Source of the DNA: Paragordius varius
Lineage: Eukaryota > Nematomorpha
Assembly: GCA_964247055.1 (NCBI GenBank)
Contig: OZ176054.1
Span: forward strand, 2,728,001 to 2,792,000
DNA length: 64,000 nucleotides
Direction: 5' to 3'
Shown here: positions 21,635-36,325 of the stretch, in pieces
Position numbering within the stretch: the first letter of the stretch is position 1
How the letters are laid out: the number at the start of each line of letters is the position of its first letter
Translations under genes and position numbers: made by a program
The notes under the pieces: model-generated
The model's database searches: none
What the model saw: the letters and a program-made list of their open reading frames with translations, nothing else
Told to the model about the DNA's origin: nothing

Positions 21635-23457
21635 ATATAGACTTAAAATGGTCAAATATAATTTAGATGTAATAAAATTTAAACATATATGATATTTTGG
21701 ATGTCATTCTATAAGATGCCATACACAACTTTAATTAAAATATTATAACACTCATTTCTTAAAGAAAGTCAAAATTATGAAATATATAAAGAATGTATGA
21801 TAAATCCGAATATCCTATTTCATAACTAAATTGCTTGATTAAGCATAGTTTTTGTAAATATTTACACAGAAAATTTTCATTTACACTCTAGTAGTAGCTA
21901 AATAAAAAAACCAATAAAGTATCAAAATAATAGTTTTTTGCGAATTCATAAAAGAATTAAAATATGAGGTAAAAAGTATTTAATTATATTTTTTGTTTTA
22001 TAATTCATGATGAGATATAGCGAGCAATACAAGACAAAATTTTAATTATATTTTAATTTAGTGTAAGCAGTATGAGGTTTAGTAAGGATAATAATACGAA
22101 TACTCATTACTTTAAATTAAAATTTAATTGTATATGATTTATACGTTACAGTTTTTTGTTCTAAATATCTTTCTTTACCATTTGTGCATTTTATCTTAGC
22201 AAACACATTTTCAAAAAGCATTAACAGAATAGTTTAGAAACAGTGAGGATTTATAATCCTAAAATCCAGATCATGCACCCAGCATTAAAAAAATTACATA
22301 AATATATAAATATTTATTTATCAATTTTCGAGTGTTAACAAGAACAGTTCGGCACGGTTAAACATATATTTTAACGGGTTTAGAGATACAAAACATAATA
22401 AAAGAAAAATTAATTTATGCTTTCATATGAAGAAAAGCTAAAAAGAAATATTAGATTTCCCGCTTTTTTATTATCAATAAAATTCATGTAAAATCCGAAT
22501 TAATTATAAATGATTAAAAATATAAAAGGCCCGTAACAATCCTTAAAAAAATTAATATTAGGCCCGTTTTGATTTATAAACGATCCTTAAAAAGATTGAT
22601 TACAAATTTTTAAACGTCAAAATTATGAGTATTATCAATAAAATTATGTATATTAACTGTTGATCTATTAAAAATTACTGTTATACAACTTGCTTTACCA
22701 ACATGGCTTATAAATAAATATATCCAATTTCCAAAAAAAGTTTAACTGCTCTTGATATTAATATTTAGATTTTAATCTAGAGTGATAGAGGGTTGGGCTA
22801 TTCAGCCGAAGCAGTAAAAATGGAAACTTATGAAGAAATTTATGGAATAAACGGATTAATTAGTATTGAATATAGAAAAATATTTAGTAATTCTATAAAA
22901 AACAAACATCATCAATAAACAAATTGTTTAATTGTCTTAATACTAAAAATTTATAAATTTTTTAGTTTTACAAGATTGTATGTATTCAATTTAATACTTA
23001 TGTTATTTATTTAAAAACTGACTGTCATTTATACGAAAACGCATTTTTAACTTCAACCCTAACCCAAAATTTAGCTATAAAATTAATGATAATTACAAAA
23101 TATACTATAGTAAAGGGTAAACTAAATTTTAAATTTGAATTTTACTTGTCAGGTTTGGATTCATTAGATGTTAATATTCATATATTTTAAGAAAAATAAT
23201 CTCAAAGAATTTTATGACAAAAATATGTATTTATATGTATATTTAAATATGTTTGGGGGAAGGGAGAAAATAAAAATCACTTTAGAAAATTAAAATTAGG
23301 AGCCGTGATAATCAAAATAATAATACAATAAATATACTTAATTATAGTAATTACTTATTGTCATAATTTTCTGTTGTGGATAAAACAGGAGCAAAATAGG
23401 GAAAAGACAAAAAAATATGGGATATGGATTGTGAATTGTAATTTTTAGGAATTTTTG

Positions 23458-23501
<44 letters not shown>

Positions 23502-25526
23502 AAGGAAGTAATCAATAATTATATATTTATATATGGAATGAAAAAATATACCTAGGTAAAACAACTAAACGGAAACCTAACGACAATTATTTGTTATAAT
23601 AATAATAATGAAAATGATATTAAAAATATTGAGACAGGGAACACAAAATAGCGCGGGGAGGGGGGGTGAAGTGAAAAAATAATTGTAATCTATTAATTCT
23701 TTAATGATTTAAAGCTAAGAGCATGGGAAATAAAAGGAAAATATCTTGTGTGATTTCTTTAATGTAACATAGTTTAAGTAAAAAAATAAAATAATATGTG
23801 ATAATTAATAATACTTATAAAAATGTGTGCGGAAAAAATTTTGGTGATAATGATTGATACCTGTTGGCAACCTTTTTATAATAGCTTTTTTTCTTTCTAT
23901 CTAATTCAAATAGAAAAATATTTGGTTAGTTATGTGTGACATGTCTTTATATCAATATTTATTAAGTTTTTCCTACTCTCATTTAGCAGTATATCATAAT
24001 TGAATTGATATTTCAAATTTGATGATGTTCACATTTATACAGATAGCTTGAAAGTTATAAGATTTGAACAATTTATAATTATGATTTAGTATGTCACAAC
24101 AGTTAACTATTATATAAAATGCAAACTCTTGCACAAAATTTATGATTTTGTCTTCATGATTTTGTCATGCTTGGTTAGAATTCGACACGCGATATTACAA
24201 AATTTATTGAGATATGTCTGTTAACAATAAAAAATGTGATGTTTGATATACCAATGCTTCTCAAATTATTATTTATAAGTTGTAGAAATCTAGAAGAATG
24301 TTTAAAGGCATGTGCCATTAACATCCATACTGATGTTAGTCAATTCACCTTATTGTTGACCAATTGGTAATACAGTAGCGTATGATACAAAACAAATTTT
24401 GTCCATAATTAAATAAAAATTGATGTCGTAAGATACGAAAAATTGTAATTTATTACCAATTGCTGTTTTTATCCATATGCTACTGTGTTGTCAATTGACC
24501 AAAAATAATGTGAATGTATATATTTGATCATGACTAAGATGTCTCAGAATGATGACGATTTTTACGATTAGAAAATCTATGAATTTTTCGTGGAGGTACA
24601 ATTATATATTGGAAAAGCAAACATTTGTACCACTTAAATGCCTAAAAATCACTTCTAATGTTTAGTTTTTTTCCATATAATGTGTGATGTTTCTGGAGTC
24701 ACCAAAGCTTTAACACTCATAAATTCAGTTTTCTCACATTGGTGTAAAAAAAGTGAGAGGTTTTGGGATTAATGTGACATATTTGCATAACCGGGCCTTC
24801 TAACAATGCCAAATTTGAATAGTTCATTTTAGTTGACATGTATTTTGAATCAAAAACACCTTGTTCAATACAATGAAATGGCTGCATATGAAATGTGATT
24901 TATTATTTTAATTTTATTAAAATTACTTAAACATTTGTTATAAGTTACGTTTTAGTATTTTATCGGTATAATCATCGTTGTAAAACATGCATGTTTTAAA
25001 GTAAAGTGTCCAACAATTTTTAAAAATGACAGTAGAAATAAAGGCCCCTCATATATCAACATATTAAATGGATTAAATTATAAATGAATAAGAAAATTTG
25101 TATACTATGGAATTGAGAACATATCAGAAATAATCGCATTCCTAACTGTAAAATTATGTGCACGAAAACGCCTAAATTATTTTGAATAATTCATTATGAC
25201 TGTATGGAGAGCGGTGATTTAAAAATCTAAGAATATGAGAGTTCTTTATGATTATATCATTGATCTATCCTATCATATTGTGTATAAATGACTTTTACGC
25301 CATACGTTATTTTTGTTTTATCCGTTTGCAATAGAAATGGTTCCGGTTTCAAAAAAAAGCATTTACAGATAATCTAATATTGCTAAAATGTCATTGATAG
25401 CCACAAACAAACTATTAACTATATATATAAAATGCAGTGGTACCAAGCGGCCACCCATGGGCCTTATGACCTAAAAGTGCTTTTTATGGCGCTGAAACAA
25501 CTTATTTAATTTTTGATGATCTAATG
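21635..25526. other. Gene-free AT-rich DNA
   Basis: No coding region or RNA gene is recognised. It holds a (TA)n run at about 23,460-23,499. A weak fold-back near 24,374-24,486 has CAGTAGCGTATG at one side and CATATGCTACTG at the other, which may be a small hairpin MITE. Confidence 0.5.
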
Positions 25527-25725
25527 CAGGGATGTCCAACATGCTTTTTTGGTAAGCAGTGCTCAAAATAATGTGAGATAAAAAAAATGTGTGATAAAAA
25601 AATGGGTTAATTAAAAAATTTACGCGTTATTTAGCTGATATATCACCCGAAATTGGGCTCAAAAAAACAAAAAAAAATAAAAATTATCAAAGCAGCGGCG
25701 AAAACATTTGTGTTAGATACCCCTG
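25527..25725. mobile_element. hAT MITE, shorter relative
   Basis: It begins CAGGGATGTCCAACATGC and ends TTGTGTTAGATACCCCTG, matching the ends of the 21.3-kb copy with a shorter interior. The target duplication has decayed. Confidence 0.75.
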
Positions 25726-28029
25726 ATTTATAATTGCATATCTGTCAAACAGAGCTATATAATAATAGTTGTTTAGTGGTGCACGGTCGGTCCTACTTCA
25801 ATGTAAAAATAAAAATAGAAATTAATTTAAATATAGGGCTTTCAAAGTCGATGAAGATTCTTTCTAATAGTGTATTCAATCGTAAAAGTTCAGTTTTTTA
25901 TATACATTTTGGTCAGACATTGTTTTTATATTAACCTTAAATTAAATACTAAATTTATTCTATGAAATGCTAAAAATCATGTGAGAAATTCCAATCCATC
26001 TCATCTAATTCATGGATGGCACTTTGCTAATTATGTTGGTATTCAAAGGAAAAAAAATCAAATTTTCTAGCAATAGCTTTTGATTGCATTTTTTTCTCAA
26101 CACTGATGAAAATATAAATATATAATTATATTATTATATATTAGATTTGAGACAAAGGCTTCTTTCCTACTAAATTAAATTATTAATGGGTTTGCGATAA
26201 TTTTGATAAAAAAATTACGGTACAACATATATTAATGATGATGAGAAATAATTTAAAACTCAGGTTAAACTGATTTTTCTATATTGTATTGTTAGGATCC
26301 TATTATTCTCTATATACTATATGGCTTTAAGTCCAACTATTTTATCACCATCCCAGTCAACACACCTAATAAATTATTAATTTTGTGTGGTTTATTTGTG
26401 GTGTTTTTGCGTTAGCAAGCTCTCATTTTAAATCCAAATAAGGCAATTATTTTATCATTACACACTGTTTTTTACATTTAGGTAACACACTAAATAAAGA
26501 TGAGTTATTTAAAATTAATTATCGCTATTGGATAGATATTCCAAGCATTTATAGAACTTAATATGGTTTTACTGGTGGTATTAGAGACAATACTTCTATA
26601 TAATTAGATACTACACAAACTAACTAATTCCAAGTATGCACGAAACAAAGGTAATTATTCCAAAATTATGTGTATTAATAATTAAAAATACCAACATGCT
26701 GTGTTTTTTTACCTGGTTGGTATTACAAAGTAATTAAGGTATGCAAGCTTGTAAGTTACTTAATATAAAAAGGATCAAATTAGTAAAAATGTTGCATGTA
26801 GCACACATAATAATAACAATACTAATTAAATATCGATTGTTTTTAAGCAAATATGCAAAAACTAAGTATGAGTCTTAAATATTTTTAATTCTTTTATTTG
26901 TTAAAAATAATATTTGCCAAATATGGATTCAACATAAAATACTCTACTTTAGCAGATATTTTGTTATAATATTTTTATGATGGTGTAACATTTATTTAAC
27001 ACAGTAATTTTTGTGATTGGCTTAAATATTAAATAATCTATATTAACAATCAAAATGGCATCAGTTTTAAATGTATTTCTAGGGTTAGGCTTTGAATATA
27101 TATTTACATTTTTTTCCCGAATGTAAAATAATGTTAAGCAATATTTTAATTTTAATATGGTATCAAATAGTTTAATAAAAAATTAATATTTTTTGAATCC
27201 CAAATGATAGATAAAATAATTATGAAACCAAAATTTTTAGCATAAAAAACAAATTTATTACATAAGTGATATACTTTATTACAAAAAATTGAATCATTAA
27301 ATATAGCAAATAATTTCCACTGCATGTTTATGGATCAAGACATTATAAATATCTACCATTAAATATTAAAAAGTGATAAAAAAATATGAACCATAAATTT
27401 AATTTTTAACAAAAAAAATAAAATATAAATTATTCCGGCTTAACTATGCTTTCTCAGACACATTTACATTTCATTATATTGGGTGAAATTGTTATTGAGA
27501 AAAGCATTAAAATTTGTAAATTGCAAAATTTTTGCAGTAAAAATTATGATTTTAATGAAAAAGTCCAATCTTTTTTAGGAAACCATATTTAATCCTATGC
27601 TTTATAATCTACCAGATGTATCTATAAGGTGTTACCGATTTGCAGACGATTAATATAATACATACCCCATTTTCGTACATCTGCCATTAAACGACAAACT
27701 TAAACAAGTAGAGTCCTCCAAAACTAGCGTCTTATTTTCATGATTAAGCAATCGTATTTAATTTAGCGCCTGAAAAATATTTAAGGAACATATTGTCTTC
27801 AGAAGAAAATGAATTTTAAAGTTGACGTTTGCGGGCATACATATGGTTAATATGCTCATTAATTAAAACATGGTCGAAATATAAAAAGTTTTTATTTCAT
27901 GTGAATATGGAAGCTCTGGTAGACCTCATAGCAAAGACGCTAAAGTTTAATAGTTATTGAATTATATATCATCAATTTAACAACAATTGGAAGAAGCATT
28001 AGTCAAAAAACAATAAATAGATGTTTATG
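25726..28029. other. Gene-free AT-rich DNA
   Basis: Nothing beyond low-complexity AT sequence can be supported. The last few hundred bases may be the unrecognisable 5' part of the mariner relic that follows. Confidence 0.45.
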
Positions 28030-28560
28030 AGCAAAGGGAAAGGCAAAAAAATTCGGTAAATGGGTCCCAATATAATTTAAATAACCACAAATCATAAATC
28101 GCGAAGTGACTTGTAAATTTTCCTCCAATGTCAGAAAAATAACTTTGCATCAAAAAGGGACGGATGATAATACTGGCTTTATTTTGTAAATCCATGGAGG
28201 ATAAATCCTGGCTTTTATCTAGCCAAGTCATTCCATACACAATAAGGTCAAATCGCTTCGGCAAGCAAACCATGCTCTGTGTTTGACAGAGCGGTGTGTT
28301 TCATGAACTTGTCCAGTGAAAATACGCATCACTATCGATAAAAAATGCCTAAAACCATACATTAATCGTAAAACAATCTAAACATGGCAAAACGACTTTA
28401 CTTGCCAATGATTCGTCTGGCACAGCAAAACTAACCAATGAAGGCCTTAGAATCGCCTCGATTAAAATTTTCCCGCAGCGCTGAGTTCTCCTGATCTGGC
28501 GCCATCTAACTAATTTTGCCTGAGAGATGAACGAAATGTGTTTAAATGTATAATATTTTA
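28030..28560 (+). mobile_element. Tc1/mariner transposase relic
   Basis: Read across frames on the plus strand, this stretch shows the order of motifs of a mariner transposase. YWLYFVNPWR (28,170 region) resembles the catalytic DE..W block and KQTMLCV (28,262) the VMLCIWWD block. LANDSSGTAKLTNEGLR corresponds to the HDNARPHTA block, and SPDLAPSN (28,490) is the well-conserved SPDLAPSDYHLF motif. Several frame changes and stops show it is long dead. Terminal repeats were not found. Confidence 0.72.
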
Positions 28561-30812
28561 AATAATATTGATTTCCTCCCATACATGTGGTATTACCCAA
28601 AAACCTCTAAAAACTGATGAAGACACTGATGTATGACGATGGTAAAATATGAAATTGAGTCCGTTACCAGTTAAAATCCTAAGTTTCGCACAAAACTAAA
28701 TTAGGAAGTGTGAAGTTTAATTTGGTTACGTTAACGAAATCGAAATATATGATTTTAAAATCGTTATAAGACGAGACATTTTCTGAACGTAAAAATTGAA
28801 ATTTTACGGCTAATTATTTCTGACAATCATATGTGACTTTTCACTAATATATTATATGGAAAAAAGATTTTGTGACCATGGATTTTTAAAAATATATATT
28901 AAAATATTATTGTGGTTGCATTTAAATTGTAAGATTTTCATCGCCTTGATCAACATTAATTATTTGCTTCATTGATTTTTCATAAAATTTTTAATTAAAT
29001 AAATGCAATAAATAAATTTTATTTTTATGGCGAAATTGGAAAATGGTGTTTTAGTGAAAAAGAACAAATATTTTAGGCAATAGCCTGAAAAGCAAATAAA
29101 TTGACAAAATCATGTAATTTTAAAAATAAAACTTTTGATACCTATTTTTAAAATTAATATCCCTATGTCGTATTAAGTAAAATTTTTCTTTTTGTATTTA
29201 AAAATTTATTTTGTCTAAAAATATTTTAATATAGAAATGCGACAGAGTAAGATCAATATAAGGTTAATAATATGATAACCTTAATTTCGAAATTAGCTAT
29301 AATATCACGCAATCAATGTGTGAAGAGGGAAAGACAGTTACAAGCTTAAAACACAATATTTCATATTTTTCATATATGTACAGTTAAGCTGGTTAATATT
29401 TTGATACTTCTTAGGAGAGCTCTAATCTAACATCCAATTTAGTTTAAATCAAGGTTTTGACGTAATGTCGAGAAATAATAATGACTAAATAAGTTTTACA
29501 TCACTACGATTCAAACGTATATTATGTAGATGGTAAAATGTCTTATTTCAATTATCTCCGAGGAAATTGATTTCGATATCTAAATATAGATAAAGATATA
29601 TAAATATATATCACTCGTTACACGCAAAGCCAATAGGTGATCAGCTATATAATTACATTCCAATAAGCATAAAGTAATGTAAAGAATAATGGTTTTATTT
29701 TTTCCCTAGATTCAAAAAATTATTTTCTACCATACAGTCTGATACCAAAAAATTTAATGTTTCAAAAAATCTTAAATGTGTCGTTTCAATAATGTTATCT
29801 GGTAAACTCTCTGTACTATGGTTACGAAGCCCTTAATTTCAAATCCTTATTCGTATTTATAAATTTTGTAACCCAGTCAAAATATGAATCCAATATTAAT
29901 ATAAAGTTATTTATTATGACATTTTTTTATCCAAACACAAATTTGATTTGTGCATCACATATGTAATTAAAAACTATGTTTATATTAAAGTGGTAGGAAA
30001 TCAATACCTTAGTTATAAATTTATTATAGATGCAATTTTCATGTTCACATAAATATGATTAACTCAAGTTCCAAACCAAAAAACCATAATTTAAATCTTT
30101 TACGTGTCATAAATCCAGTTAAGCTGAAGTGCAACATGGATTAATCTCAAATTCCAAGCCTAAAAACTATCACTTAACGCGTTTACATTGTAAATAAATA
30201 GATATATTAACCTTAATTAAAATGACTTAATTATAAATTGGGTAGAAATTAGATTTATCAGAAATTAAATATTTAAATATAAGTTAAACACTTTCGCCCA
30301 TAGTTATGACATATTGAGAATTTTAAACTATCTAATTTTGGGTTCAAAATTCTTTGAAATTTGGGTAATAATAATTAATACCATCAGCTTTTATGCTTTG
30401 AATTTGGAGATATCTTTCGATAATAGAAAGGAGTATAGTAAATTCGCATATAAAAAATTTTTTGAATTGGTTTTGTTTTAGAAAAATTATTCTGGAATTT
30501 TATCTTAAAAATTATCTATTAATTTAAATACATTAATTTGTTGGGTTTATTGGCAAAAATTTTTAAAATCTAATTTTAAAATCATATGTAAATCTCTTTC
30601 AGAAATCGGTGGTATTAAAAAATATCCAAATAAGCAATTATTTAGTTAGAAATTTGTATCAGAATTAGCTCTTGACAAAAAAATCTATTTGGAATAATGT
30701 GAGCTAATTTTGCGATTTTTCGATAATAGTCATGTAGCACAAAAGTGTAAAGATGTTTCTTAAATCATTGGTTACTAAAACAAAAGCACCATGAGAACTC
30801 ATTTTTTTACAA

Positions 30813-30857
<45 letters not shown>

Positions 30858-32565
30858 GGGCGAGAATATATTTTTTATTCAAAATTTTCAAATGTTTTTA
30901 ACTAGATTTTTTATTGATTTATTAAAATTATTTATAAACCTGGGCTTTAATAAATATTTTAAAAATTATGCTAATCTAATCGAGTGCCGAATCGAAATTT
31001 AAGTTTCTGCCGTTTTGAAATAAAGAACAATACGAACGGTTGCATAATGTGTTATGATTTTTATCAGTTTTTGTCAATTTCGATAAAATATTAAGTTTTT
31101 CAATTTTTTTACACAACCGCAATCAAACCTATTTAATAAAAAAATTGAAATCAAAACGTCAAATACAGTCTTTAGAACCACAATTCCAATCAAAAATAGG
31201 CTTGAACATGAGATAAATCTTGGTTAAAAACTCTGCGATATTTTTAAAGAGTTATATTTGGGACTAAAATGACGTTCTCAAAATCTAATTTTTGATATAC
31301 AAATTAGAGATTTATAGGGTTAATGTTGGGTAAAATACTTAGGCAACATGTATAGGTAATAGATGTTATAATTATATAGCACAATTATAAAGTAAATTTT
31401 TAAGTATTTAACTATTTTTGCATCTGTTTAAGGTCACTAAAAAGGAATTAGTTAGTTGTTTGTCAATTTTAAAAGGCTTTTAAATAAATAGTTTTAAACA
31501 TGTAATAGAAAATAAAAAATAATGATGACAAATTGTAATTTAAATTCTATTACGAGCTATTTGATGCATTAAGTAATTAATTCAGAGTTAATTATATTCT
31601 TTTAAGTTAAGCCTTTTTAGGATGAACATTATTAATGGGAAAAACAGCAATTTTGCGATATATTGCATGTTTTATGAGACACAGGTAGTTAAACTTCCTT
31701 AACTTTATCCTTGATATTTATTACTGATATGTTTAAAGTTTTATTTTTAAAGATTTAAACTGCTTACATTTCAAATTTGGCAATAATTAATTATAAGTAA
31801 ATTTAAAAATAGTAGTAATGTATTTTTCTTGAGGTAACACTATTTTCGCCAGTCAAATATACTATATTCTTAAATTTTTGAATATATATATTGTTTTTAA
31901 ACAAAAATTTGAAGTTAGCCGTACAAAACTAACTTTTATAAGAAATATTGATTGTAATTCCCCAACGCATCGTATTTCAACAAAGTATGTGTACATCTTC
32001 AAATTGCGTAGATTTTGAAACAAAATAATTTATATATGAAAGACAACAACTTTCTCAATAATTATTATAAATAATTATTATGTATTTAAGAAATGCCTTT
32101 CTTCCTATAAAATAACTACACTATTACCTATTTATTGGAGGAACGTTTTGATTTATATATTTATTATGCATAATTTTACTTTATTAATTAATCCATCACA
32201 ATTCAAGTCAATCGTAAAATTTGCTGTTCAAAATCCTACTAATTAATTGAAAATATTTTGGAGCGAACACTAAAATTAAAATAAATCAGACTATGTATAT
32301 TTGAGATTAACTGTTATAATATTATATGTATAATTACTTTAAGTTCCTCGGGGGGCAGTTTTCATAAAGAAAGATCAATGATTCAAATCAATAGGATCAT
32401 TTCGCTCCTCATATATTTCAAAATAAAAGCCAAAAAGCAAAAAAACTTAATCAAAAAAGAAAAAATAGTTATTGTGCCAAAATAAATTATAATGATAATA
32501 ATACACTGTCTACAAAAACAATAAATATAAATATATTTTTAATATAAAAATATGGAATTTTTTGA

Positions 32566-32596
<31 letters not shown>

Positions 32597-32597
32597 C
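28561..32597. other. Gene-free AT-rich DNA with AT microsatellites
   Basis: No gene is supported. (AT)n runs lie at about 30,815-30,854 and 32,569-32,596. A patch at 32,300-32,440 is less AT-rich and could belong with the exon-like island just downstream. Confidence 0.45.
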
Positions 32598-32647
32598 CAA
32601 GTAGACTAGACCTCTACCGAAACATTGTGACAACTCTGGTGGAGGAT
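32598..32647 (-). other. Exon-like island (50 bases), gene unknown
   Basis: On the minus strand, TTTTGTTAG precedes and GTATAT follows a 50-base segment that translates to PPPELSQCFGRGLVYL. The base composition is clearly richer in G+C than its surroundings. An AT repeat follows the possible donor, as in GCNA intron 4. I find no confident flanking exons and do not recognise the peptide. It could be a short exon of an unidentified minus-strand gene or an old element fragment. Confidence 0.3.
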
Positions 32648-34050
32648 CTAACAAAAAACATAAAAGAAAAAAAATGATCAATATATGATGTCTATTTTTA
32701 TTTTTATTTTTGCTTTCATAAACATGGAGGAACTTCAAAAAAAATTACTTTGATTAACAATTATAGTTGACTTTTATGAAGTAAAGCATTAGATGTTAAG
32801 TCTCGAAAAAATATATATATCTTATAAAACCTAAAAATTTTATATAAAATTGATTTATAAACAATAATAGAAGGAATAATCCCAAATACATTAATATTTT
32901 GGTTTTTAGTATATTATTAACTATCGAACAAGTTTTTTGAAATCCTAATACACTTATCTATCATATATTTTTTATAAACCCGCTATATTATTTATAAAAA
33001 TATTTCAAAAACGGAAAATAGATCAAAAATTCACATATACCACCAATAATTGCTCCTTTTATCTTTTAATATTACATTACCTTTTCATTTTCTTGTAGAA
33101 TACGTTTTGGGGTAGTCAAACTACTTGTAAATTAACTATATTGTTAATGTTATTTTGATTAAAATTTAATTATAAACTTTGTACTGCTGTCTTAGATAAA
33201 ACAGCTGATATTTTGCAGTTTTAACTTCCAAAATGGAAATCGGGATAGCTACGAAATCTGATTTATACAAACAGTGCAATTTAAAAAAAATCTATTAAGC
33301 TAAATTAATAACTTACATTTTCAAAATTTACTTTTTTGGGGGGATTTACAAAAAAACTCAATTAAAAAAATAGCGGCAAATATTGGATGACGATGTTTTA
33401 CCGTTTGATTTACCCTAAAAGCGCCCTGCAATACAAAACTCGTTAATTAATATAGTATTAAAAACGAAAAGGCTGTCACAAACTAATTTTATGTCAATAA
33501 TATTTTAAATAACCTAATATAATTATAAATATTCTTTTAAGAAATATATCCATTTTTGGAACTTTTTATATCAATAAAAATATCTTTTTTTTAATTTTAG
33601 AGTAAAATTAATTTTGGTTTTTTATTAAATGCATAGGAACTGAAAAAATAGTTTGTTTCAAACCCACTTCTCGCAAAATCGGGGGATATCCTGATGAAGT
33701 ATATAAATTCTGATAGATATATCAGGATTCGCATAATGCTGTTTTGGTTTTGAGACTCACGAGTGTAAGAATTATTTGCGTTGTTGTGGTTGCACGATAC
33801 CGAAAAATCTAACATTTAGCGCACAATATTTGATAAAAAAATTTGGATAAGACCAAATCCTTTATTCTAAATAACATTATAAATGTATGATACATTTTAT
33901 TGAAAAGCAAAACAATAATTTTGTAAAATTTTAATTTTTACATAGGGCCCCGAAAGTCCCAAATTTTATCGCCCTTCTAAAATAAGCTAGTTTTCCTAAA
34001 AAACGTGAAAATGCCTAAAATGCGATAGAACTTTTCAATATTGGCTAAAT
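32648..34050. repeat. AT-rich DNA with partial repeats R2 and R3
   Basis: The stretch 33,095-33,330 is a diverged R2 relative (TTTTGGGGTAGT...ACAGCTGATATT). The stretch 33,655-33,830 belongs to a second dispersed family, R3 (TATCAGGATT, TTGGTTTTGAGACTCACGAG), also found at 34,850-34,965 and, inverted, at 37,135-37,330. No gene is seen. Confidence 0.5.
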
Positions 34051-34251
34051 CAGTGATACTCAAACAGCGGACACGGGCAGCATGCAACACTAAGTGCTTT
34101 TTTATGGCCCTGAATTATTACATATTTTGGTCTAATTATTTGGAGTACAAATATCCACAAATTTATCAAACAGCACTGCGAAAATTTTATCGGTTTGGCC
34201 CTTAAGAAAAATATTTTTTGGCCCTTTAAAATTTATTGATAAGCACCTCTG
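34051..34251. mobile_element. hAT MITE
   Basis: It runs from CAGTGATACTCAAACAGCGG to GATAAGCACCTCTG. The flanks GGCTAAAT and GGCTAGGT agree at six of eight positions. The interior resembles the other hAT MITEs in this window. Confidence 0.78.
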
Positions 34252-35689
34252 GGCTAGGTTATGGCATCAAATAAACAATTTTTTGTGCATAATTTCAATA
34301 TAAATATTAACAAATTTTGTTAAAGACTATTTTGAGGCATGATGGAACTCTTTAAAATATGAAACAAAAATATATAATTTAATGATGCTGAAAATTTCTA
34401 TCATCACACTTTGATTAATATATTTGTTTGTCTTCAAATTTATATTTATACGAATTTTTAAATAACATTCTGAGGCAATAGAAAGAGTGTTTATATAGAT
34501 AAAGTTTTATACCGTTAAAACATGCCTAAAAGCACCATAAAACTCGCTCCACCAAAATTTTCTTATAAATTAAATTTTTAAGCAATTATTCATGTTTTTG
34601 TTAAAATTTAGCTTATATTTAAATTTTTAATTGTAAATTGTTGGTATTTTTGCGCTTATTTATCCCATTTTTGAAGGGCAAAAAAATTTGGGACTCTTGC
34701 CCATAACTTATCCTAGTTTACCTTTTGGAGTAGTTTTATATCATAGAGCCCAACTTTGCAAAACTACAGTTTTGAAAGTTATTTTAGTTAATATTTAATT
34801 ATCAAACATTGTTCTCATATACAGAGCGTCCACAAAAAACAACCTGATAAAATATAAATGTTCTGATAGGAAAAAGTATCAGGATTATCATTTATGCTTT
34901 TGGTTTTGGCTCTTACGAGTGATTAAGGAATTTATTTACAATTTTGCGCTAAGTGCTCCATATTAAAAAATGGCAAAATTTACGAACATATTTTTAAATA
35001 ATTTTGGGGGAAGCTTGAGGTTTCATTGCAAAATATATAATAATTTACATATAAAAAGCAAAAAATATTTTCAAAAAAATAATTTTTAGATGTGCCGAGA
35101 GCCCCAATTTTTTTTCTGAAATGGGCAGTCCTGTTAAAAAAACACAAAAGTGCCGGATCGAGCGATATTTAATCATATGCTAAATTTAGATAACATTTAA
35201 AAATATTTTTAATTAAATGCATACTTTCAAAAATTAAATTTTTACCAAAATTTTGTTTAAGCGTGCCTCATACTATTTTGAGTCGTGAAGGAAAAAAATT
35301 TTATATAAGCGTGCCTCATACTTTGAGTCGTGATGGAAATGGTTAAACAACGGTTTAACACTTCATTACATTTTAACTATTTTGCCCTAGTCTATATTTT
35401 GGGGTAGTTTTATATCACAGAGCTCAAATTTCGTAAATAAACTACAGTTATGAAAGTTATTTTAGTTAAATTTATTATCAAACATTATTTCTATTACATA
35501 TAAAAGAATAAATTTTTTTACAGTTTGACTTCTAGCCTAAAATTGGGACAGCTCCAAACGATTAAAGCGAACAGCTGATATTAAAATCAAATATCCAATT
35601 TCTGATAAAATGTAGCCTAGAGCTACTTAAAGTTAATTATTTACATTTTATATAGTCATAAACATTCATTTGCCTGTTACATCAGCTAT
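34252..35689. repeat. Repeat-dense AT-rich DNA (R2, R3 copies)
   Basis: R2 relatives lie at 34,724-34,860 and 35,390-35,660, and an R3 relative at 34,850-34,965. A direct repeat of AAGCGTGCCTCATACT occurs at 35,259 and about 35,307. No gene is recognised. Confidence 0.55.
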
Positions 35690-36262
35690 TTAACACTTCG
35701 ATTCAAATTGGGGTATCTAAATACCCCAGACTAAATTTAAGTTAGGATTTTTAAAAAACTACTGAAGGAAACGGTCCCAATTTAAATTTATGTTTCTATC
35801 CTGATAAAAATTATATAAATATGCCAAAATATCTTGATAATATTTTGTTTTGAAAAAATAGTTTCCGACGCCATTTTTATTTTACAAAATTTTTGCAATA
35901 TATCATCTTCATTTAATTTTAAGGGTAGAACTAAAGCTAAATTTTAATATAAATTACATCTAACATTGATAGTAATAGAAAAAGCGGTTTATTTTGTATT
36001 ATTTTTTAATTTTACCAATTGACACATGTCACGTTGACGAAATTTTTACCTTTCGGTTTTAGCTTAAAATATTAAATAGCAAATATTTTTGAATAATTTT
36101 TTATATATTAGGTTTGTTAATGTTATATAAGTGCAAAATTTTGCCATGGCTTCGATTCCTGCCATACTTTTTAAAGTATTTGATTTTAAACAGGCCTGGG
36201 GTATCCTACTACCCTAATTTGAATCGAAGGACTAAAATGAGTGTGTTGTATCCAAGTGTTAA
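35690..36262 (+). repeat. TTAA-flanked MITE, copy 2
   Basis: TTAA occurs at 35,690-35,693 and 36,259-36,262. Orientation is opposite to copy 1, to which it is closely similar over its full length. Confidence 0.88.
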
Positions 36263-36325
36263 AAAAATAATAGAAAAATAAATAGAGGGAAAAATGTTTG
36301 AGATGATTTTTTAAAATTTTACATT

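Noticed and set aside
33690-33730. Hammerhead-like CCTGATGA motif
   Set aside because: No matching GAAA core and stems in the required places; part of repeat family R3.
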